Shown: positions 16,946-20,475 of the stretch, piece after piece
Position numbering within the stretch: position 1 is the stretch's first letter
Layout: each line of letters opens with the position of its first letter
Source: Chitinophagaceae bacterium UBA3961
GTDB lineage: Bacteria > Bacteroidota > Bacteroidia > Chitinophagales > Chitinophagaceae
Length of the DNA stretch: 20,475 bases
Direction of reading: 5' to 3'
Assembly (NCBI GenBank): GCA_002385265.1
Contig: DGDD01000062.1
Coordinates: forward strand, 1 to 20,475
Translations under genes and position numbers: made by a program
The notes under the pieces: model-generated
What the model was told of the DNA's origin: nothing
The model's database searches: none
What the model saw: only the letters and a program-made list of their open reading frames with translations

Positions 16946-17737
16946 TTATAAGATCTCCGTCCAAGTATGGTCCGCCAATAGTTTTACCGATGCAACGGCC
17001 TTTTTAAATGGAGCAGATCTTCCCCATTCTTTCGGACTAACCATCGATAAGAGATGTGAGCCGTCTTTTCTTTCATATAAATAATATATCTGACCAATCA
17101 CCGGCTGGAAATTCAGTTGGGCGCCATAAATGATCATAGAAAGCTCTTTGCGCTTTTGGATTTCTTGTGCTTGAATGGCTAATAATTCAATTTGTTTTCG
17201 AATTTGCTCTAACTGCATATTGGTTTGTTCTTCCATTGCAGTAAGTGCTTTGTGCCTGATAACGCCCTCTTCTGTATGTTTAATTACAGCACCGGATACC
17301 GAGGCTGAGTAAGGAAGCACACTCAATTGTTTATGAAAAATCTCAACATTCGTATACGCCTCACCGGTTTCATTTCTGCCCTTTTGAGTTAGTTTCAAGT
17401 AACCATTGGGCTGAAGTTCGTGGAGCAATTCTAGCCACAATTCACTACCCTTGTAAAGTTTTATGATGAGTGTAATCCCATCCGGAAAATCAAGCTCTGA
17501 TGCCTCTGCTATTTCTTGATGTTCCATTGGCTGAAGACCACTGCCCGCCTGTACTGTATAAGACGAATTAAAAGCTTGACTTTCAAGCGTCACCCAATTA
17601 TGCTCGATATACAATTGCTTTTCTTCACCATTCGATTGAATCTTGTAGATTCCACTCTTTGGTCGTTCCCCAAAGTCATAGGTTCCTCGTTCGGGAAATA
17701 ATTGCCAACTTCCTATAAAATTGTATGCTTGTACCAT
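16946..17737 (-). CDS. DUF2452 domain protein with lipocalin-like N-terminal half
   Basis: This is a 263-residue cytoplasmic-looking protein without signal peptide or membrane segment. Residues 5-140 are beta-rich and begin with YNFIGSWQLFPERGTY, resembling lipocalin-like sequences of the DUF1579 kind. Residues about 165-200 form a long amphipathic helix, probably a coiled coil (many Gln, Glu, Lys). The C-terminus from PVIGQIYYLYERKDG to SMVSPKEWG (about 212-239) matches my memory of DUF2452, a family of unknown function. I chose ATG 17735-17737; a TTG three codons upstream overlaps a -7-like box (TAATATTG, 17744-17751). I see no terminator after it; the YqaE gene follows with its own box. 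Confidence 0.7.
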   Translation of the reverse strand: MVQAYNFIGSWQLFPERGTYDFGERPKSGIYKIQSNGEEKQLYIEHNWVTLESQAFNSSYTVQAGSGLQPMEHQEIAEASELDFPDGITLIIKLYKGSELWLELLHELQPNGYLKLTQKGRNETGEAYTNVEIFHKQLSVLPYSASVSGAVIKHTEEGVIRHKALTAMEEQTNMQLEQIRKQIELLAIQAQEIQKRKELSMIIYGAQLNFQPVIGQIYYLYERKDGSHLLSMVSPKEWGRSAPFKKAVASVKLLADHTWTEIL

Positions 17738-17819
17738 GTGTGACAATATTACAAAAAAGCTTCACAAATGTTTAGAATTCAGTGTCTGCTAACTGACAAA
17801 AAGTAGAACAAGCGATGTG

Positions 17820-17827
17820 TAAGTTTG
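17820..17827 (+). promoter_or_regulatory. -7 box before the YHS gene
   Basis: TAAGTTTG matches TAnnTTTG and ends 9 bases before the ATG at 17837. A start about 5 bases after the box would leave a leader of some 4-5 bases. The TTG of the box is in frame and looks like a start. No -33 TTG is seen. Confidence 0.4.
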
Positions 17828-17836
17828 GGAAAAAAA

Positions 17837-18283
17837 ATGAAAAATATTTTTGCCCTAGCATGCTTACTATTGGTTGGATATATTGCCAAAAGTCAAGAAC
17901 CTTCCATTTTTCAAAAAAATGGTCTGGCACTGGATGGCTATGATGTGGTCGCTTTTTTTACTGAGCACAAGCCGGTAAAAGGAGTGGCCGAATTCTCATA
18001 TCAATATCAAGGCGTACAGTGGCTCTTCAGTTCCGATCAACACCGTCAAATGTTTGAGAAAGAGCCTTTGAAATTCCTACCTCAGTATGGCGGCTATTGT
18101 GCCTTTGGCATGTCGAGAGGGTATAAAGCACCCACCGAAGCTGTTGCATTTACCCTTATGAATCAAAAATTATATTTCAATTACAACCTCAAGGTTATGG
18201 ATGTTTGGGTAAAAGACAGTGCCCAATATATTAAAAGAGCCGATAGTTCTTGGGTGAAATTTGCTCCGAAAAACCTTCCTTAA
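17837..18283 (+). CDS. secreted YHS domain protein
   Basis: This is a 148-residue protein. It has a signal peptide (MKNIFALACLLLVGYIAKSQ, cleavage probably near residue 19) followed by a YHS domain: GYDVVAFF (34-41), PVKG, FSYQYQGVQWLFSS, then FLPQYGGYCAFGMSRG (80-95). YHS domains are thought to bind metals or act in heavy-metal and membrane-linked contexts, but no enzyme activity is established for stand-alone secreted forms. The usual Tyr-His-Ser motif is not evident; the conserved Tyr-Gly-Gly-Tyr-Cys portion is. I chose the ATG over an in-frame TTG four codons upstream that lies in a promoter-like box. prfB starts 25 bases downstream in the same direction, with its own box in the gap. Confidence 0.8.
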   Translation: MKNIFALACLLLVGYIAKSQEPSIFQKNGLALDGYDVVAFFTEHKPVKGVAEFSYQYQGVQWLFSSDQHRQMFEKEPLKFLPQYGGYCAFGMSRGYKAPTEAVAFTLMNQKLYFNYNLKVMDVWVKDSAQYIKRADSSWVKFAPKNLP

Positions 18284-18296
18284 TCCTGAAACCTGT

Positions 18297-18304
18297 TATC
18301 TTTG
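18297..18304 (+). promoter_or_regulatory. -7 box of prfB, four bases before its ATG
   Basis: TATCTTTG matches TAnnTTTG. Only four bases lie between its last G and the prfB ATG, so transcription starting 4-6 bases after the box would begin at or next to the A of the start codon. No -33 TTG is seen. Confidence 0.45.
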
Positions 18305-18308
18305 CAGC

Positions 18309-19407
18309 ATGACAACAGAAAAATTACAAGATATGAGGGACCGTGTGGTGGTCCTGAGGAGGTTTCTTTGACGTCGATAACCGACTCTTTAAAATAGCAG
18401 AAGATAAACAACTCTCTCTTAGTCCCGGATTCTGGGACGACAATAAGCGCGCCACCGAAATTCTAAAAAACATCAAGTTGAATGAGTTTTGGGTTGAATT
18501 GTTTCGCTCTACAGAAACATCTGTGGAGGATTTTGCAGTATTATTTGATTTTTGGAAATCGGGTGATGCTAGTGAAGAAGAAACCAGCGACGCATATAAA
18601 AAAGCCTTAGAAAAAATAGAGGAAGCCGAATTTAAAAGCACATTAAATCAACCCGAAGACGAACTTCCGGCAGTATTACAGATCAATAGCGGTGCCGGTG
18701 GTACGGAAAGCCAAGACTGGTCGGAAATGTTGGCCCGTATGTACAGAATGTATGGGGAAAAACAGGGCTGGAAGGTAACAGAACTCGATTGGGTTTGGGG
18801 CGATGGTGCCGGTATTAAAACTTGTACCTTACAGTTCGATGGACCATTTGCGTATGGCTTTCTAAAAGCTGAAAGCGGTGTGCATCGATTGGTACGTATT
18901 TCTCCCTTCGATAGCAACGCACGCAGGCATACCTCCTTTGCTTCGGTTTTCGTATATCCATTGGTGGATGATACGATCAATATTGAAGTGAAAGACAGTG
19001 AAGTAAAAATGGAAACTGCCAGAAGCGGGGGCGCCGGTGGTCAGAACGTGAATAAAGTAGAAACAAAGGTAATGTTGACCCACTTGCCAACAGGTATTGT
19101 GGTTGTATGCCAAACAGAGAGAACCCAATTGGGTAACCGCGAAAAGGCTATGCAGATGCTGAAAAGTCGTTTGTATGAAGAAGAATTAAGAAGGAGGGAG
19201 GAAGCAAAAAATGCTGCCAATGCCAATAAGAAAAAGATTGAATGGGGATCACAAATCCGATCCTACGTTTTCCATCCTTATAAAATGATCAAAGATCATA
19301 GAACTGATTATGAAGTGGGGAATGTAGGCCCGGTAATGGACGGTGAATTAGATGGCTTTATCAAAGCTTACTTAATGAGTGCCAAAGAAGAAAACGACAC
19401 TAAATAA
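18309..19407 (+). CDS. prfB: peptide chain release factor 2 with programmed +1 frameshift
   Basis: RF2 reads UGA and UAA stop codons in the ribosomal A site and triggers release of the finished protein. The frame opens at ATG 18309, runs 20 codons to CTT (18366-18368) and meets TGA (18369-18371). A +1 slip that skips T18369 continues with GAC at 18370 and gives 365 residues, exactly the length of E. coli RF2. The junction reads RRFL then DVDNRL. Visible are the stop-recognition tripeptide SPF (198-200) and the catalytic GGQ (243-245), spaced as in E. coli. Without the shift the gene seems to start at an internal ATG (18478) and loses 56 residues. Regulation is autogenous: when RF2 is scarce, the ribosome pauses at UGA and shifts. 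pruA follows after 26 bases. Confidence 0.95.
18357..18372 (+). promoter_or_regulatory. RF2 programmed frameshift site
   Basis: The sequence AGGAGGTTTCTTTGAC contains an internal Shine-Dalgarno AGGAGG (18357-18362), a 3-base spacer, the slippery codon CTT (18366-18368), the in-frame stop TGA (18369-18371) and C at +4. The layout and spacing are the same as in E. coli (AGGGGG, TAT, CTT, TGA, C), with an even better Shine-Dalgarno match. Confidence 0.95.
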
Positions 19408-19433
19408 TATTTTAATTCAATAAATCGCTTGTT

Positions 19434-20475
19434 ATGAGTTTAGGAACCTTTAGTTATCCCTTACCGGTAAATGAACCGGTGTTGAGTTATGCACCGGGAT
19501 CACCCGAGAAAAAGAGATTGAAATCAGTTCTTGCCGAATTAAAAAAGCAAAAGATCGATGTTCCAATGTACATCGGTGCTGATGAAGTAAGAACAGGTAA
19601 GAAAATAGCCATGCGTCCTCCTCATGAAACCAAGCATATTCTAGGATACTTTCATATGGGTGACGCCGCTCACGTTGAAAAAGCGATTGATGCGGCATTG
19701 AAGGCAAAAGCTTCCTGGGCTGCGATGCCTTGGGAAGATCGTGCGGGGATTTTCTTAAAAGCAGCTGATTTAATTGCTACCAAATATCGTCCTTATATGA
19801 ACGGTACAACGATGTTGGGTCAAAGTAAAAATGCCTATCAAGCTGAAATAGACAGTGCTTGCGAAATCATTGATTTTTTGAAATTCAATGTTCACTACTT
19901 GAGTGAAATATACAAACAACAGCCAATTAGCGGACCGGGAATGCACAATCGTTTAGAATTTAGACCTCTGGAAGGATTTGTGCTGGCTGTAACTCCATTT
20001 AACTTCACAGCAATTGGAGGCAATCTTCCAACCTCTGCGGCCATGTGTGGTAATGTTGTGGTTTGGAAGCCTGCAAATACGCAGGTATATTCTGCGCAAA
20101 TGTTCATGCGCATCATGAAAGAAGCAGGATTGCCCGACGGTGTTATCAATTTGGTTTATGTAGAAGGTCCTGTATTGGGAGATGTTTGTTTTAAACATCG
20201 AGATTTTGCAGGGGTACATTTTACCGGGTCAACAGGTGTTTTCAATAAGATGTGGGAAGTTATTGGGAAAAATATGGGTCAATATCGCTCTTACCCACGA
20301 ATTGTAGGAGAAACGGGCGGTAAAGATTTTGTGATGGTGCATCCCAGTGCCGACCCCGATGTAGTTGCCACCGCTCTTTTGAGAGGAGCTTTTGAGTTCC
20401 AAGGTCAGAAATGTTCTGCGGCTTCACGTGCTTACATCCCTTCCAATGTAGCGGATGCTGTGAAAAAGAAATTGG
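19434..20475 (+). CDS. pruA: 1-pyrroline-5-carboxylate dehydrogenase (ALDH4 type), C-terminus beyond the window
   Basis: This NAD-dependent enzyme oxidises glutamate gamma-semialdehyde (from proline breakdown) to glutamate. The first 347 residues are present; the ALDH4A1-type family has about 540. The frame is open to the last base with no stop. Visible are SPEKKRLKS near the N-terminus, the cofactor region PFNFTAIGGNLPTSAAM then VVWKPANTQ, the nucleotide-contact GSTGVF, the general-base Glu293 in GETGGKD, and the catalytic Cys327 in QGQKCSAASRAY. These fit the ALDH4A1-like single-domain P5C dehydrogenase rather than the bifunctional PutA. Its ATG is 26 bases after the prfB stop with no clear box or terminator between, so it may be cotranscribed with prfB. 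Confidence 0.92.
   Translation, partial: MSLGTFSYPLPVNEPVLSYAPGSPEKKRLKSVLAELKKQKIDVPMYIGADEVRTGKKIAMRPPHETKHILGYFHMGDAAHVEKAIDAALKAKASWAAMPWEDRAGIFLKAADLIATKYRPYMNGTTMLGQSKNAYQAEIDSACEIIDFLKFNVHYLSEIYKQQPISGPGMHNRLEFRPLEGFVLAVTPFNFTAIGGNLPTSAAMCGNVVVWKPANTQVYSAQMFMRIMKEAGLPDGVINLVYVEGPVLGDVCFKHRDFAGVHFTGSTGVFNKMWEVIGKNMGQYRSYPRIVGETGGKDFVMVHPSADPDVVATALLRGAFEFQGQKCSAASRAYIPSNVADAVKKKL

Noticed and set aside
18478..18480. ATG at 18478 as the prfB start
   Set aside because: It would remove 56 residues of the RF2 N-terminal domain; the frameshift site upstream restores the usual 365-residue length.
19192..19211. AGGAGG followed by an ATG inside prfB as an internal start
   Set aside because: The purine-rich stretch codes for the RRREE segment of RF2, and the ATG is not in a frame with a supported gene.

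Overview
The window looks like ordinary chromosomal (core) DNA from a member of the Bacteroidota, most likely the Chitinophagaceae. The evidence is: a long (311-residue) NusB followed by a DUF1573 lipoprotein and YajC; a large DUF2723/TMEM260-type membrane protein; a DUF2452 protein; A-rich leaders without Shine-Dalgarno sequences; and several upstream boxes matching the Bacteroidota -7 element TAnnTTTG. The family assignment is inference from protein character alone. No mobile element, CRISPR array, tRNA or rRNA is visible. The first 16 bases match the end of an Illumina adapter, so the left edge is a contig end with unremoved adapter.

Layout. 18-731 (+): murB lacking its N-terminus. 759-3387 (-): a VWA-domain protein followed by a MoxR/ChlI-like AAA+ ATPase, convergent with murB and sharing a bidirectional terminator with it. 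3468-6842 (-): the 1124-residue DUF2723/TMEM260-like membrane protein with a strong terminator and a near-consensus promoter. 7006-8313 (+): a lipoprotein with a class A beta-lactamase-like serine hydrolase fold. 8369-9580 (+): a PLP aminotransferase of the aspartate aminotransferase type. 9636-14098 (-): a run reading nusB, DUF1573 lipoprotein, yajC, terminator, coaE, CPBP protease, Tat-signal Gfo/Idh/MocA oxidoreductase. 14414-16374 (+): groES-groEL. 16446-17737 (-): DUF2452 protein, then a YqaE/Pmp3 protein with a signal peptide. 17837-19407 (+): a secreted YHS protein and prfB with a programmed +1 frameshift. 19434-20475 (+): the first 347 residues of a 1-pyrroline-5-carboxylate dehydrogenase, running off the window.

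Working together. Most genes are housekeeping: cell wall (murB), CoA synthesis (coaE), protein export (yajC), transcription (nusB), protein folding (groESL), translation termination (prfB), amino-acid metabolism (aminotransferase, pruA). Two gene pairs imply a joint function: the AAA+/VWA pair and groES/groEL. I did not find a convincing new system. The most informative signals are the prfB recoding site, which carries a perfect AGGAGG and which simple ORF calling truncates; a set of TAnnTTTG boxes whose TTG mimics start codons; and a split of those boxes into genes with about 20-base leaders and genes (coaE, prfB) that may be transcribed leaderless.
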